Assembly: GCA_903838565.1 (NCBI GenBank)
Contig: CAILZB010000096.1
Location: 1-62,393, forward strand
Length of the DNA: 62,393 bases
Direction: 5' to 3'
Source of the DNA: an uncultured beta proteobacterium
Lineage (GTDB): Bacteria; Pseudomonadota; Gammaproteobacteria; Burkholderiales; Burkholderiaceae_C
Numbering within the stretch: position 1 is the stretch's first letter; each line of letters begins with the position of its first letter. Made by a program: the position numbers and the translations under genes. Positions 54,063 to 62,393 of the stretch are shown one piece after another. Below the pieces are notes generated by a model. The model had not been told where the DNA came from, did no database searches, and was given only the letters and a program-made list of their open reading frames with translations.

Positions 54063-54491
54063 TCATGGGTTGATGGGCGCTTCGGTGACAAAGCCGATGC
54101 GTGCGATGCCGGCTTGCTGGCAGGCATGCAACACCCGCGCCACGGCCTCATAGTCGGCGCGCGCGTCGCCCCGGATGTGGACCTCGGGCTGCGGCGTCTT
54201 CAGCGCGATCTCCTGCAGGCGCTGCTGCAGGCTTTGCGCGTCGCCCAGTTTGGCGTCGAACCAGTAGATGCCGCCGCGCGCATCGACCGAAATCACCACG
54301 GTTTGCGGCTGGGTTTTCCGCAGCTGATTCAGCGCCGTGGGCAGGCGCACGGCGACCGAGGTGTTGATGACGGGAATGGTGATCAGGAAAATGATCAGCA
54401 GCACCAGCATCACGTCCACCAGGGGCGTGGTGTTGATCTCCGACAACATGCTGTCGCTCTCCCCATCGCCCTCGAGATAGGTGATCGCCAT
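54063..54491 (-). CDS. exbD: ExbD/TolR family biopolymer transport protein, second copy
   Basis: A 142-residue paralogue of the next gene: one helix (PLVDVMLVLLIIFLITIPVI) with the conserved Asp in TTPLVDVMLVLLI, then a periplasmic domain ending ARIGFVTEAP. It starts three bases after the exbB stop. Two different ExbD proteins in one operon may form a mixed complex or serve different partners. Confidence 0.92.
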   Translation of the reverse strand: MAITYLEGDGESDSMLSEINTTPLVDVMLVLLIIFLITIPVINTSVAVRLPTALNQLRKTQPQTVVISVDARGGIYWFDAKLGDAQSLQQRLQEIALKTPQPEVHIRGDARADYEAVARVLHACQQAGIARIGFVTEAPINP

Positions 54492-54494
54492 GAC

Positions 54495-55394
54495 TCAGAC
54501 CGATCTTGGCGTTGCGCCGCGCTGCGCCTTGTCGATGTCGATCAGCAGCAGCGTGTGCAGCTCCGAACCAAAACCCTTGACCGCGTGCAGCGCCACGCGG
54601 TTGCGCCGCAACAGCCAGTTGTAGCCCAGCACCGCCGGCACGGCCACGGCCAGGCCCAGCGCGGTCATGATCAACGCCTCGCCCACGGGCCCGGCCACCT
54701 TGTCGATCGATGCCTGCCCCGAGAGTCCGATCGTCACGAGTGCGTTGTAGATGCCCCAGACCGTGCCGAACAGTCCCACAAAAGGGGCGGTGGAGCCGAC
54801 GGTGGCGAGCACAGACAGGCCTTCCTGCGTCTGCATCTGCAGCGAACCGACCGAGTGCACGATGTCTTGGCTCAGCCAGGTCGCCATGTCGACCTGCCCG
54901 GACAGACTGTGGTGGCGCCGCGCGGCTTCCAGTGCAGAGTCCACGATGAAGCGGAAAGGACTGTTCTTCCCCAGGGTTTCGGCCCGCTTTTGCAGGCTGT
55001 CGCTGCCGGCAAAAGTCTTTCTGGCCGCCAGCGCCTGTTGACTCAGTTGGCGCTGCTGCAGCAGCTTGGCAATGATCAGGTACCAGCTCAGCAACGACAT
55101 GATGGCCAGCAACAGCAGCGTGGTCTTGGCCACCCCATCGCCTTGCGCCCAGACCGAGCGCAAGCCATAGGGGTTGGCCGCAATGTCGCCCGCGGGTGGC
55201 GTGATGGCTGCGGCGCCGGGCTGCGGCAACGTGGCTGTGGATGAGGTGCTGGCGGCCAGCGCCGGCGCCACGACGCTGGCCGCCTCCACGGGCGGGTTGC
55301 CTTGGGCTTGCGCTAGGCCGGCGCCGCTGACGATCAGTGCCAGCGCGAGCCAGCAAGGCGCTGCGCGGCGTGCGAGAGGGAATGGTTTGGACAT
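54495..55394 (-). CDS. exbB: ExbB/TolQ/MotA family proton-channel protein
   Basis: A 299-residue protein with an N-terminal signal or helix (CWLALALIVSGAGLAQA), a low-complexity Ala/Pro segment, and the ExbB core with three helices. TIGLSGQASIDKVAGPVGEALIMTALGLAVAVPAVLGYN contains the usual GPVGEAL-T-GL proton-channel stretch. ATG 55394 gives the signal; the frame is open further upstream without support. It lies 44 bases after the TonB-like gene. Confidence 0.92.
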   Translation of the reverse strand: MSKPFPLARRAAPCWLALALIVSGAGLAQAQGNPPVEAASVVAPALAASTSSTATLPQPGAAAITPPAGDIAANPYGLRSVWAQGDGVAKTTLLLLAIMSLLSWYLIIAKLLQQRQLSQQALAARKTFAGSDSLQKRAETLGKNSPFRFIVDSALEAARRHHSLSGQVDMATWLSQDIVHSVGSLQMQTQEGLSVLATVGSTAPFVGLFGTVWGIYNALVTIGLSGQASIDKVAGPVGEALIMTALGLAVAVPAVLGYNWLLRRNRVALHAVKGFGSELHTLLLIDIDKAQRGATPRSV

Positions 55395-55438
55395 GGGCTT
55401 TCCTGGGTAAGTCGGAGGAGGCAGGGGTCGCTGCGGGT

Positions 55439-56299
55439 CTATTTCGGTGGCTTGCATTTTCCGGTGGCAGCGGCGACTGGAATCGTGATCAGGCTCAGCA
55501 GGCTGCCACCAGGGCGAATGCAATCGGGCAACTCGGCATCGGAGACGCCATCGGCCAGGCGATCACGGCGCTGGCTGCCGCCGATTTGTTCGTTCGCCAT
55601 TTCCGACAGGCTCTTTTGCCGCGGCGGGCTCTTCATGGAGTTGGGGTAGGCGACCGAGGGCATCTTCACGGCACCGGTTGGCGCAGCGCCGATGCCGGCG
55701 CCCTGTGTCTGCGGCAATGCGGGGGCCTGTTCCACCGGCGTGATGGCCGCAGGACGCGGCGCTGCCGGCGTGGGCACCGGTGCGGGCACGGGTGTTGGCG
55801 CGGGTGGTGCAGGCGCGGGCGCGGGCGGAGCAGGCGCGGGTGGCACTGGAGCGGGTGGCGTCGGCAAGGCGGCATGCTCTGGCGTGGGCACTGGCTCGGG
55901 CACGGGCACGGGCGCGGGTGGCGTGGGCTCAGGCAGCGGGGTGGGTGCAGGCGGTGTCGGGACAGGTGCTGGCTCAACGGGCGGCAGTTTCTTGGGCTCG
56001 GGTGGCTTTTGCGGCGGTAGCTCAATCGCCTTGGGCGGTGTGATGACAGCGGGCGGCGGGATCGGCTTGGGCTCTGCCTTTGGCACGGGTAGCGGTGGCG
56101 GCGCGGGCTTGGGCGTGATGCTGTGCTGGGGCACGGGGGCCTTCTCGCGTGGCAATGTGATCGGGGCCAGATACGTCACCACGCGCCGCACCGCCTGCTG
56201 CACCGGCGCCGACTGCAGTACCAGCCACAGCAGCGCAAGGTGCAGCAGACCGGTCGTCACCAGCGCGGGTCGGGACAGGCGCTGGCGTGGAAGGTTCAT
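55439..56299 (-). CDS. tonB: TonB-like energy transducer with atypical C-terminus
   Basis: A 286-residue protein: an N-terminal helix (ALVTTGLLHLALLWLVLQ) carrying the His of the TonB signal-anchor, then about 140 residues rich in Pro, Ala and Val with TonB-like KPEP/PAP repeats, and a C-terminal ~75 residues. That tail (MPSVAYPNSMKSPPRQ then DAELPDCIRPGGS and VAAATGKCKPPK) lacks the canonical TonB C-terminal domain pattern and has two Cys. It heads the operon with exbB and two exbD genes. Promoter is in the divergent 270-base gap. Confidence 0.82.
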   Translation of the reverse strand: MNLPRQRLSRPALVTTGLLHLALLWLVLQSAPVQQAVRRVVTYLAPITLPREKAPVPQHSITPKPAPPPLPVPKAEPKPIPPPAVITPPKAIELPPQKPPEPKKLPPVEPAPVPTPPAPTPLPEPTPPAPVPVPEPVPTPEHAALPTPPAPVPPAPAPPAPAPAPPAPTPVPAPVPTPAAPRPAAITPVEQAPALPQTQGAGIGAAPTGAVKMPSVAYPNSMKSPPRQKSLSEMANEQIGGSQRRDRLADGVSDAELPDCIRPGGSLLSLITIPVAAATGKCKPPK

Positions 56300-56572
56300 C
56301 GCGGTGGGGACGTTCAGACGGGCGCCGAATCAAACACGGTTGCAGTGCTGGCGCATGTCTGCGGTCCTTCGGTCAGCGCGTTCACGCTGGCGGTGAGGAC
56401 CTGGTCGGCACAAGGTTTGCTGCGGCTTGCAATTCATTCGTGGTGAATGGTAGCTGATCTTGCCAAATTCAACGCCAGCACCCGTCTGAAGATTTCCGCG
56501 TGATTTTGTGCCAGGGCAATGGCGGCGACGGTGTACATTGCCAGCTCGTCATTTGTCGAGCTCGAGAACACC

Positions 56573-57211
56573 ATGAACAACTCACCGAATCTGGCACGCC
56601 TGCGCGACTTCGTGCAGGCGCTGGCAGCGCTGCTGCAGCGCCATCCAGCCGAGCCGGACATCATCGCGCAGGGCAGGGCGCTGCTGGCCCAACTCGTGGC
56701 ACACGACGACTGGCTGCCCGACGCCTACGCCCAGCCGAACCCGCAGCGCTACCAGCAATACCTGCTGCACGCGGATGCGCTGGAGCGATTTTCGGTGGTC
56801 AGCTTCGTCTGGGGTCCGGGGCAATGCACGCCGATTCACAACCACACGGTCTGGGGCCTGATCGGCGTGTTGCGCGGCGCCGAGCTGGAGCAGCCGTTTG
56901 CGCGCGCCGACGACGGGCGCTGGCTGCCCCAAGGTAGGCCGCACACGCTGCTGGCCGGGCAGGTGCAGGCGGTGTCGCCGACCCTTGGCGACGTGCACCG
57001 CGTGAGCAACGCGCTGGCAGATCAAGCCTCCATCAGCATCCACGTTTACGGCGCCAACATCGGCGCGGTGCAGCGCTCGGTCTTTCTGGAGGCCGGCACA
57101 AGCAAGCCCTTTGTCTCGGGCTACAGCAACACGACCCTGCCCAACCTGTGGGACCGCTCCGCCGAACTCAACGCGCAACTCAGGGCAACCACACCATTCA
57201 CTCGCCCATGA
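56573..57211 (+). CDS. Thiol dioxygenase (3-mercaptopropionate/cysteine dioxygenase type)
   Basis: A 212-residue cupin non-haem iron enzyme oxidising a thiol to a sulfinate. The iron ligands are His89 and His91 in CTPIHNHTVWGLIGVL and His142 in GDVHRVSN. Cys85 precedes the ligands; the overall motif (PIHNHTVWGLIGVLRG) is closer to bacterial 3-mercaptopropionate dioxygenases than to mammalian cysteine dioxygenase. ATG 56573 is the best start. Its stop overlaps the rhodanese start by four bases. Confidence 0.87.
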   Translation: MNNSPNLARLRDFVQALAALLQRHPAEPDIIAQGRALLAQLVAHDDWLPDAYAQPNPQRYQQYLLHADALERFSVVSFVWGPGQCTPIHNHTVWGLIGVLRGAELEQPFARADDGRWLPQGRPHTLLAGQVQAVSPTLGDVHRVSNALADQASISIHVYGANIGAVQRSVFLEAGTSKPFVSGYSNTTLPNLWDRSAELNAQLRATTPFTRP

Positions 57212-58500
57212 GCACTTCATTTCCCACCAAGACCTTTCACGACGTGCGCCAGTCCTTGCTGGAGCGCCGGGAGATCGCACTGCTGGATGTGCGCGAGGAA
57301 GACGAGTTTGCGCTGGCGCATCCGCTGTTTGCAGCCAATCTCCCGCTGGCGCGCATCGCGCTCGATGCCTGGCGCCGGATCCCGCGGCTGGCCACCGAGA
57401 TCGTGGTCTATGACGACGGCGAGGGGCTGGCACCCGCGGCGGCGCAGGCGCTGCATCAGTTGGGCTACGGCCGCGTCTCACTGCTGGCCGGTGGATTGCA
57501 GGGCTGGTGCGAAGCGGGTGGCGAAGTCTTTCAGGACGTGAATGTTCCGAGCAAGGCCTTTGGCGAATTGGTGGACGCACAGCGGCATACGCCCTCGCTC
57601 TCGGCGCAGGAGGTGAAGGCGCTGCTGGACGCGAACGCCAACGTGGTGGTGCTGGACGCGCGCCGCTTCGACGAATACCAGACCATGAACATCCCGGGCA
57701 GCATCAGCGTGCCCGGCGCCGAGCTGGCCCTGCGGGCGCGCAGCCTGGCGTCTGACCCGGCGACCCGCATCATCGTGAATTGCGCCGGACGCACGCGCAG
57801 CATTATCGGCACGCAGTCGCTGGTGAATGCAGGCCTGCCGAACCCGGTGGCGGCGCTGCGCAACGGCACCATCGGCTGGACGCTGGAGGGTCAGGCGCTG
57901 GAGCGGGGCGCGAAGCGCCGCTTCGGCGACGTCGCACCCGAGCAACGTGCGCAGGCTGCGGTGGCGGCGCGTGCTGTGGCCGACCGGGCCGGTGTGCGCC
58001 GCGCCCAATCGGCGGACCTGGTGCGCTTTATGGCCGAATCAATGCGCAGCACGTTCCTGCTGGACGTGCGCACGCCCGAGGAGTTTGCCGCTGGGCATCT
58101 GCCCGGTTTTCGCAGCGCGCCCGGCGGCCAACTGGTGCAGGAGACCGACGTGAGCGTGCCCGTGCGCGGCGCCCGCATCGTGCTGGCCGATGACGACGGC
58201 GTGCGCGCCAACATGACCGCCTCCTGGCTGGCGCAAATGGGCTGGGAGGTGTGGGTGCTGGACGGTGTGGGTGCTGCCGAAGCGGCGCTGGCACAGGTCG
58301 GCGCACGGCACTGGATCGCCGCGGAGCCGACACTGACACCCGAGCAATCGGCCGCTGCATCGACGCCCGGGCGCCGCTACCGCCGGCCCTACGAAGGCAC
58401 GGACAACGCGCGCGCGGCGATGCAGGCTTACCTCGATTGGGAGTACGGTCTGGTGGCCCAGCTGGCGCGCGATGGCACGCACGGCTTCAAGGTGATTTGA
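57208..58500 (+). CDS. Triple-rhodanese-domain sulfurtransferase
   Basis: A 430-residue protein with three rhodanese modules. The first (about 10-105) has no Cys in its loop (VVYDDGEG), the middle one (about 130-225) has the active Cys192 in NCAGRTRS, and the third (about 270-370) has ADDDGVR in place of the loop. Only the middle domain should transfer sulfur; the others may be structural. It is coupled by ATGA to the thiol dioxygenase, fitting a sulfur-compound breakdown unit. Its end faces the response regulator gene. Confidence 0.92.
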   Translation: MSTSFPTKTFHDVRQSLLERREIALLDVREEDEFALAHPLFAANLPLARIALDAWRRIPRLATEIVVYDDGEGLAPAAAQALHQLGYGRVSLLAGGLQGWCEAGGEVFQDVNVPSKAFGELVDAQRHTPSLSAQEVKALLDANANVVVLDARRFDEYQTMNIPGSISVPGAELALRARSLASDPATRIIVNCAGRTRSIIGTQSLVNAGLPNPVAALRNGTIGWTLEGQALERGAKRRFGDVAPEQRAQAAVAARAVADRAGVRRAQSADLVRFMAESMRSTFLLDVRTPEEFAAGHLPGFRSAPGGQLVQETDVSVPVRGARIVLADDDGVRANMTASWLAQMGWEVWVLDGVGAAEAALAQVGARHWIAAEPTLTPEQSAAASTPGRRYRRPYEGTDNARAAMQAYLDWEYGLVAQLARDGTHGFKVI

Positions 58501-58524
58501 GAGCGCGCGTCGGCATGTGCAGCC

Positions 58525-59184
58525 TCACTCCACGGCGCCGCCTTTGAGCGCGAAGCGCAACAGCGCGGCGCTGCTTTCCAGGCCAAAGCGCTGCTTGATG
58601 TTGGCGCGGTGGGTGTCGACGGTGCGAAAGTCGATGCCGAGTTCGCGCGCGATTTCCTTGCTGGTCAGTCCACGCCCAATCAGGGCCAGCACCTCGGTCT
58701 CGCGCGCCGTCAGTACCGGTTGTTGCTGGCGCCGGTCCAGCGCACGCCGCAGTCCCGCGGGGTAGTGCGTGGAGCCGTTCATCACGGCTTCTATCGCCTT
58801 GACGATTTCACCTTCCTCGGATTCCTTCACGACGTAGCCCGCGGCGCCGGCGTCGAAGGCCTGAAGCATGTGTTCTTCCTGGGTTGAGGCGGTGAAGACG
58901 ACAAAGCGGATCAACGGCTGACGCTGGCTTAAGCGCGCAATCAGTTCGATGCCGCTGGTGGGCTTCATCTGCAAGTCCGTCAACACGACATCCGGAGGGT
59001 TCAGCAGTGCCTGCTCCAGCGCCTCCTGTGCGTTGTGCGCCTGTGCCACGACCTGGAACCGCGGGCCATAGGCCGTGAGCAGGCTGATGAGGCTGCGCCG
59101 AACGATCGGGTGGTCGTCAACGATCAGCAGCTTGATCGGGGATGGCGTACCGCAGCGGCTGCTGTGGGGTAATGAGTCGGTCAT
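58525..59184 (-). CDS. NarL/LuxR-family response regulator
   Basis: A 219-residue regulator: receiver domain with DDHPIVRRSL and phospho-acceptor Asp70 in VVLTDLQMKP, then a LuxR-type HTH near the C-terminus (LTARETEVLALIGRGLTSKEIARELGIDFRTVDTH read in parts). The gap to the histidine kinase start-side gene is 18 bases, so the two form a two-component pair. The targets are unknown. Confidence 0.94.
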   Translation of the reverse strand: MTDSLPHSSRCGTPSPIKLLIVDDHPIVRRSLISLLTAYGPRFQVVAQAHNAQEALEQALLNPPDVVLTDLQMKPTSGIELIARLSQRQPLIRFVVFTASTQEEHMLQAFDAGAAGYVVKESEEGEIVKAIEAVMNGSTHYPAGLRRALDRRQQQPVLTARETEVLALIGRGLTSKEIARELGIDFRTVDTHRANIKQRFGLESSAALLRFALKGGAVE

Positions 59185-59202
59185 GGCGTGGGCTGCGAGG
59201 TT

Positions 59203-60573
59203 TCAGGATTTCAGTGCCGCTGGCGGCAGCGAGGCGCTCACGACGGTGGCGCCCGGCGCTGACTGGATGCCGAAATGCCCACCGAGCGTCTCCATGCGCT
59301 CGCGCATGTTGGTCAGGCCCAGACCCTCGCGCGGCTGGCGCAAGGTACCCGCCACGTCAAAGCCGCAACCATCGTCGCGCAGTCGCAGCTCCAGGCCGGC
59401 GTCGCTGTAGCGCAGCTGCAGCAGCACATGCTTGGCCTGTGCGTGCTCGGCGATATTGCCGAGCGCTTCTTGCGCCAGGCGGAACATCGCCGTGGCCGCC
59501 GCCTCGGGGATCTTTGGCAGCAGGCCAATCTGTGCCTCGACCGCGACGCAAGAGCGTTCGCCAAACTCGCGCGCAATCTGCTCGATCGCGCTGGACAGCC
59601 CCAGGTCGTCCAGCAGGGTCGGGCGCAGGTCGTGCGAGATGCGGCGCACGTCGGCCATCACGCCGCGCATCTGCGCAAGCCCGTTGCGCAGCGTGGCGGT
59701 TGCGTCCCCGGTGCCGCGTTCCACCTGCACCAGGGCCGACTCGAAAACAAACTTCACCGACGCCAGCCACTGGCTCACGCCGTCGTGCAGTTCGCGCGCC
59801 ACGCGCGAGCGCTCGGTCTCCTGCGAGAGCACGACCTTGTGCGCCATGGCCCGCAGCTTGGTATCGGCCGCGCGCTGCTCATACAGGTTCAGCGCCAGAC
59901 CGCCCGCCGTCACCGCTGCCAGCGCGATGCAGGCGACGAGCAGGATCTGGTCCAGCGTCTGCGTCACTGCCGCGGCGGTCGAGGTCTTGATCAGCGCCTG
60001 CGTCTCCTGCAGGTTGTCCAGATACAGGCCGGTGCCGATCATCCAGCCCCATTGCGGGAGGAGTTCGACGTAACCGAGCTTGCGCTCCTCGCGCCCGGTC
60101 GAGGGCCGGTTCCACATGTAGTCGACGAAGCCACCGCCCTTGCGCGCCGTGCCCAGCAGTTGCTGGATGATGGGGTTGCCCGCGCTGTCGCGCAGCTCCC
60201 ATTGGCTACGGCCTTCGAGGTTAGGCAGGCGCGGATGCATCAGGCTCTTGCCGTTGAGGTCGTAGACGAAGAAATAGTTGTCCTCGCCGAAGTCCATGCG
60301 GCGCAGCAGCTCCAGCGCCTCGCGCTGCGCCGCCGGATCGTCGCCGGCATTCTTGTAAAGCTGCGAAATGGCGCCGCGTCCGACCTGGACGAAGTGCTTG
60401 AGCTCGTCCTGGCGCGCCTGCAGCAGGATCGGCTGCACGGCGGTGATTTGCGCGCCGGCCAGCTGCACCGATTGCTGGCGCACGATCCAGGCCACGGCGC
60501 CGATCGCCAGCACCAGCGGCACCGCTGCCAACAGCATCACCAACGACCGCAAACGTATCCGAATTCCTTTCAC
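59203..60573 (-). CDS. Cache-domain sensor histidine kinase (HisKA_3 type)
   Basis: A ~456-residue sensor. N-terminal helix (LVMLLAAVPLVLAIGAVAW), periplasmic sCache_2 domain with FGEDNYFFVYDLNGKSLMHP and QWGWMIGTGLYLDNLQ, second helix (ILLVACIALAAVTAGGLAL), then HisKA_3 with the phospho-His in RELHDGVSQWLASV and an HATPase domain (DDGCGFD, GLGLTNMRERM). sCache_2 kinases often sense small organic acids. Start codon GTG 60573 is chosen because it lies just before the helix; a GTG 51 bases upstream is possible. Confidence 0.93.
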   Translation of the reverse strand: MKGIRIRLRSLVMLLAAVPLVLAIGAVAWIVRQQSVQLAGAQITAVQPILLQARQDELKHFVQVGRGAISQLYKNAGDDPAAQREALELLRRMDFGEDNYFFVYDLNGKSLMHPRLPNLEGRSQWELRDSAGNPIIQQLLGTARKGGGFVDYMWNRPSTGREERKLGYVELLPQWGWMIGTGLYLDNLQETQALIKTSTAAAVTQTLDQILLVACIALAAVTAGGLALNLYEQRAADTKLRAMAHKVVLSQETERSRVARELHDGVSQWLASVKFVFESALVQVERGTGDATATLRNGLAQMRGVMADVRRISHDLRPTLLDDLGLSSAIEQIAREFGERSCVAVEAQIGLLPKIPEAAATAMFRLAQEALGNIAEHAQAKHVLLQLRYSDAGLELRLRDDGCGFDVAGTLRQPREGLGLTNMRERMETLGGHFGIQSAPGATVVSASLPPAALKS

Positions 60574-61263
60574 ACCGGTGGCGTGGTTGTGATCGTTATT
60601 GTAGTGACTGGTCCGCGTTGGCACGCCCCCGCAAGTGGCATTTACAGGTCCGCGCAGTGCGATATCCGAGGGTAAACCTCTACGTACTCACACAGGTCTT
60701 GCCCCCGGCATGACACGGATGTCTTCGATCCCGGAACACATGACACTGCCAGCGCTCACCCGAGCACGGCACGCGCCGTCACACCAACCCAAGGCGAAAG
60801 AACATGAACACCTGGCAGAAGAAGAGCGACGTGCGTCGCTGCGTCGCGAAGGCGCTGCGCGCGCAGACCGGCGGCGGCTTTTGCGCCAGGCGCGCGCGGC
60901 GCCGCTGTCGCACGCTGCTGGCCTCGCAACCCGTCGGCTCCGGCAAGCGCCTCGGTGCCAACCGCACGCGTCGGGCGCTGCCGCTGACCCGCAGCTACGT
61001 GACGTGCCGATGGAAAGTCCGCAACAGATTGGCAACAAAAATCACCACGGATGCAGGGTTTTCACGCGCTGGAAGATCTCAAGGTCAAGGTAAATTGCAA
61101 TTATCAAAACCATCTCAATTTCATTGAAGATGAAACTGTTCGGGGTCGAAATTCACGAGGCGAAGCCCGGCGCGAATTCACGAAATTCAATGATTGGCGC
61201 AAGGGCGCTTTCTTCCTTCAGTCGAACACCACCCAGTCCCCGCTCACGCACATGGAGATCAGC
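60574..61263. other. Long intergenic region upstream of the FGE-like gene
   Basis: About 690 bases. A 107-codon plus-strand frame (60804-61127) is Arg-rich and without recognisable domain, and a minus-strand frame overlaps it; neither is convincing. Base composition drops to AT-rich from about 61080. GGGTAAACCTCTACGTACTC near 60675-60695 has a TACGTA palindrome typical of some regulator sites, but no factor can be named. Confidence 0.4.
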
Positions 61264-62112
61264 ATGATTCAAATCATCCAGACGGATTTCAAGAATCGAC
61301 TGGCTGTGGCGCTGGCTATCCTGTGCGCTCTGCAGGGATGTTCCTCCGCGATCCATGACGTCTCAAGTGATTCGACTCAGGCAACACATGCGCATGGCCA
61401 GCCAGCATCACACCTTGAGACCGTCAAGGATTGCGACCTGTGTCCACCGCTGGTGCCGATTCAGGCCGGGAGCTTCGACATGGGGGCGCGCGACGGTGAC
61501 GTTGATGCGATGCCGGCGCATCGCGTCAACGTCAGGAGCTTTCTGCTCGGCCAGACGGAAGTAACGTATGGTCAATGGAAAGCGCTGATGGGCCCCAGTT
61601 CACGAAGCATTTCGCAGTGCGGCGACGATTGCCCCGTCTCCCAAGTCAGCTGGGAAGACGCGCAGATCTACGTGAAGAAACTGAGTGGACGCACAGGACG
61701 GCACTACCGGCTCCCCAGCGAGTCGGAATGGGAGTATGCGGCTCGGGCGGGCAGTTCGGGCAGGTGGAGTTTTGGCGATGACGACAATCAACTGGACCGC
61801 CACGCATGGTTCGGGAGCAACAGCTTTGGCGGAACGCAGGTTGTCGGTCAAAAGCAGCCAAACGGCTTCGGACTCTTTGACATGTACGGCAATGTGTGGG
61901 AGTGGGTGCAAGACGTATGGCATCCCAACTACGATGGCGCACCTACGGACGGCTCGGCATGGATGAGCGGCGGCGACGGAGCACTTCGTGTGCTGCGCGG
62001 CGGGGCGTGGTTTGACAAACCCGCCAGCCTGCAGGCGTTCTATCGAAGCTGGAACACGACAGTCATTCACTACTACGGCGCCGGCCTGCGCGTCGCCAGG
62101 GACGACGGGTAA
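61264..62112 (+). CDS. FGE-sulfatase-domain (SUMF1/DUF323) lipoprotein
   Basis: A 282-residue predicted lipoprotein: hydrophobic residues 12-23 and LQGC with Cys26. The body is a formylglycine-generating-enzyme-like domain: VPIQAGSFDMGARDGD, LGQTEVTYGQWKALMG, RLPSESEWEYAARAG, FGLFDMYGNVWEWVQD and VLRGGAWFDKPASLQAFYRS. The active-site Cys pair of true FGE is absent after RGGAW, so sulfatase activation is unlikely; related proteins bind ligands or act in other modifications. ATG 61264 has GGAG upstream; longer frames are not supported. Confidence 0.85.
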   Translation: MIQIIQTDFKNRLAVALAILCALQGCSSAIHDVSSDSTQATHAHGQPASHLETVKDCDLCPPLVPIQAGSFDMGARDGDVDAMPAHRVNVRSFLLGQTEVTYGQWKALMGPSSRSISQCGDDCPVSQVSWEDAQIYVKKLSGRTGRHYRLPSESEWEYAARAGSSGRWSFGDDDNQLDRHAWFGSNSFGGTQVVGQKQPNGFGLFDMYGNVWEWVQDVWHPNYDGAPTDGSAWMSGGDGALRVLRGGAWFDKPASLQAFYRSWNTTVIHYYGAGLRVARDDG

Positions 62113-62324
62113 GCTCGTTGCATTCCGAGCACTGGCGGTCACCGTCGCCTACGACGTGATGGAAAACGGGCGCATGAAATGGCCACCTGTTGTCACTTGG
62201 CGCATGGTCTTCATCCTGGTAGACGACGTCTGGAAATTTGACCGCTATGACCACTAGCCAGTGCCGCGCGGCTGCCAGTCGCTCGCGGCTTTAGAGTACC
62301 GCCCTCTTTGCAACGCCAGGCTGG

Positions 62325-62354
62325 GAGGTAAGGCCACGCCTGGGAGATTACCTC
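62325..62354. repeat. Inverted repeat near the right edge
   Basis: Arms GAGGTAA and TTACCTC enclose 16 bases with a smaller AGGC / GCCT stem inside. It lies in the last 280 bases of the window, where no gene is supported. It may be a terminator-like structure or part of a regulatory leader for a gene beyond the edge. Confidence 0.4.
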
Positions 62355-62393
62355 GTCGGTCGGAAAGGACGGTCCCGCTGACCGCATCCGCGA

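Noticed and set aside
55692..56396. 234-codon Gly-rich plus-strand frame over tonB
   Set aside because: It is the complement of the Pro-rich TonB spacer, so Gly/Ala repeats are expected.
56435..56449. CATTC-GTGGT-GAATG inverted repeat upstream of tonB, considered as a Fur box
   Set aside because: Too short and too unlike the Fur consensus to claim; no second site nearby.
60804..61127. 107-codon Arg-rich frame
   Set aside because: No domain, weak ribosome-binding site and low-complexity composition; kept only as part of the intergenic note.
62158..62257. 32-codon frame after the FGE-like gene
   Set aside because: Too short, no ribosome-binding site and no family; could be a fragment but cannot be supported.

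Overview
This window reads as a chromosomal segment of a high-GC betaproteobacterium, most likely Burkholderiales and probably Comamonadaceae-like. The grounds are the class I polyhydroxybutyrate genes, a BPSS1780-type membrane protein, a MaoC-Pta fusion followed by acetate kinase, several TTG/GTG starts, and tight ATGA-coupled gene pairs. The family placement is inference; no rRNA, tRNA, CRISPR array, insertion sequence or prophage was seen.

Layout. 1-2024 (minus): the start of gcvH, gcvT with a tandem glycine riboswitch, and arfB. 2121-4616: small basic and membrane proteins, a hemolysin III homologue, a BON lipoprotein and an AsmA-like protein. 4642-10229 (minus): ETF-quinone oxidoreductase, a DenD-like sugar-acid dehydrogenase, and a TRAP transporter in the order P-Q-M with a strong terminator between P and Q. 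10361-13477: an SDR, a PPi-type phosphofructokinase, a thioesterase and a VOC protein. 13519-15920 (minus): murQ overlapping a DigH-like peptidoglycan glycosidase. 16091-17853: an aminoacylase-like hydrolase coupled to pgeF. 17969-28139: the PHB locus phaC-phaA ... phaB, with four genes lying between phaA and phaB: a periplasmic alpha-carbonic anhydrase, a solute-binding protein, a PAS-GGDEF-EAL protein and a secreted beta-propeller. 28655-32662: a DHH phosphoesterase and a UvrD-type helicase. 33131-38381: an alpha/beta hydrolase coupled to a NatAB-like ABC pair, and a homoserine kinase operon. 38482-44510: an AraC regulator divergent from a four-gene operon (BASS symporter, SDR, cytochrome c/beta-propeller fusion, MFS). 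45306-50782: MaoC-Pta, ackA and polA. 50868-53553: a ZIP transporter, an adenosine-kinase-like enzyme and a DUF2726-like protein. 53625-56299 (minus): tonB-exbB-exbD-exbD. 56573-58500: thiol dioxygenase coupled to a triple rhodanese. 58525-60573 (minus): a Cache histidine kinase and NarL-type regulator. 61264-62112: an FGE-like lipoprotein.

How it fits together: most genes are core or near-core metabolism (one-carbon, PHB, acetyl-phosphate, peptidoglycan recycling). The less ordinary parts are the coupled transporter/SDR/cytochrome-propeller/MFS operon, the solute-binding-protein plus c-di-GMP enzyme pair, a palindromic intergenic element present twice (44540 and 53553), a REP-like palindrome family (11161, 11210, 27266), a hairpin covering the polA start codon, and a TonB-like protein without a recognisable canonical C-terminal domain.
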